Origin: Spirochaetales bacterium
GTDB taxonomy: Bacteria > Spirochaetota > Spirochaetia > SPDA01
DNA length: 5,740 nucleotides
NCBI GenBank assembly: GCA_004525155.1
Contig: SPDA01000162.1
Span: 1 to 5,740, forward strand
Reading direction: 5' to 3'
Below are positions 5,208 to 5,740 of the stretch, piece after piece. Below the pieces are notes generated by a model. That model was not told where the DNA came from and ran no database searches. It worked only from the letters and a program-made list of their open reading frames with translations. Position numbers and translations under genes: made by a program. The stretch's first letter is position 1. The number at the start of each line of letters is the position of its first letter.

Positions 5208-5740
5208 GGATGAATTGTTGTCCCGGTAAAAGGGCCGCCGTTAAGGATTCGGGCCAGATTTTCCGTGTCTTTTCCCGCGGCAACAATGACTGTCAGCCCG
5301 AGTTTCCGGGCGCGGTCCGTAGCCACCGGGTCGAAGGGCGAGTTTTTTCCCGGCACCCATTCAGTCCCGACGATATTCTGAAATTCCTGCCAGGTAATGT
5401 CTTCTATGGGTTTTGCAGCCGGGTTCTTTTTCGGGTCGTCGGTAAAGACCTTCTCGATATTCGAAAGGTTTATGAGCAGTTTTGCGCCGAAACGCTCAGC
5501 CAGGAGTACGGCATCGTAGTCTGTTGAAAACCCCGGTTTCCAGCCTGCGGCGACCAGCACCCTGCCGGTGAAACCGAAGGCCGCGGTGGGGTCAGTCGCC
5601 ACCTCATCGGTGCAGAATTCGGAGAAAACCGCCTTCACGAGCCTGGCGTTAAGCCTCGTTGCCGCGATGCCGATCCAGTCCGCTTCGCTGTCCGAGGGGC
5701 TGTCCGCTACTGTCCTGTAAGCCTGCTGCCATGCGCGGGC
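5204..5740 (-). CDS. pyrH: UMP kinase, archaeal-type PyrH (5' end beyond window)
   Basis: An amino acid kinase-fold enzyme predicted to phosphorylate UMP to UDP with ATP, an essential step of pyrimidine nucleotide synthesis. The frame stays open to the right edge, giving 178 visible residues; the family has about 220-230, so roughly 45 N-terminal residues with the first Gly-rich phosphate loop are missing. A GTG at 5638 is internal, because the codons before it encode conserved sequence (ADWIGIAATRLNARL). Seen next are GWKPGFSTDYDAVLLAERFGA, which contains the PGxSTD motif for substrate and phosphate binding, then NLSNIEKVFTDDPKKNP, matching the TNVDGVYxxDPxxxP motif, an SPFDPVAT segment, and the FTGTTIHP terminus close to the GTxI ending. 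The PGxSTD spacing and short length resemble the archaeal type rather than E. coli PyrH. It converges on arginase and is probably not functionally linked to it. Confidence 0.9.
   Translation of the reverse strand, partial: ARAWQQAYRTVADSPSDSEADWIGIAATRLNARLVKAVFSEFCTDEVATDPTAAFGFTGRVLVAAGWKPGFSTDYDAVLLAERFGAKLLINLSNIEKVFTDDPKKNPAAKPIEDITWQEFQNIVGTEWVPGKNSPFDPVATDRARKLGLTVIVAAGKDTENLARILNGGPFTGTTIHP

Noticed and set aside
5200..5240. Bidirectional terminator at the arginase/kinase junction
   Set aside because: The palindrome is only 8 bases with no loop, and there is no T tract on either strand beside a stable stem.
1..5740. CRISPR array, insertion sequence, tRNA or rRNA
   Set aside because: I found no regularly spaced repeats, transposase-like frame, terminal inverted repeats or cloverleaf-like sequence; nearly all bases are taken by eight metabolic or regulatory genes.

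Overview
The window reads as ordinary bacterial chromosome of moderately high G+C, densely packed with metabolic genes. Seven genes lie head to tail on the + strand with gaps of about 9 to 60 bases, and an eighth gene enters from the right edge on the - strand. Purine-rich ribosome binding sites and a GntR/UTRA regulator point to a bacterium. The aldehyde:ferredoxin oxidoreductase (AOR), a tungsten-type enzyme, points to an anaerobe. The cupin-type glucose-6-phosphate isomerase and the archaeal-type UMP kinase are more familiar from archaea; an anaerobic bacterium such as a spirochaete would fit, but this is inference and I cannot name a taxon with confidence.

Layout, left to right: the C-terminal third of an AOR-family oxidoreductase (to 649); a MoaD/ThiS-like sulfur carrier ending in Gly-Gly (677-937); a cupin-type phosphoglucose isomerase with all four metal ligands (998-1579); a GntR-family regulator of the HutC/UTRA type (1589-2335); a divergent shikimate-dehydrogenase-like NAD(P) enzyme (2358-3308); a UlaG-like metallo-beta-lactamase-fold hydrolase (3320-4204); and an arginase with complete manganese ligands (4247 or 4295 to 5203). 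The - strand gene (5204 to beyond 5740) is an archaeal-type UMP kinase whose stop codon directly abuts that of the arginase at the palindrome TGATCA.

Working model: the + strand genes look like one transcription unit. The AOR and MoaD-like protein form an aldehyde-oxidising enzyme plus a factor for its pterin cofactor. The cupin isomerase acts on a sugar phosphate. The UTRA-domain regulator probably senses a small metabolite. The dehydrogenase and the UlaG-like hydrolase resemble enzymes of cyclic polyol or sugar-lactone breakdown. Arginase does not obviously belong to that scheme and may be a passenger. The substrate is not deducible from sequence alone. The most interesting points are the coupling of AOR and cupin PGI, which recalls glycolysis in Pyrococcus, and the dehydrogenase, which keeps the SDH Lys/Asp pair but has lost most of the shikimate-recognition residues. 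I saw no RNA genes, CRISPR arrays, insertion sequences or convincing rho-independent terminators. No intergenic stretch exceeds about 60 bases.
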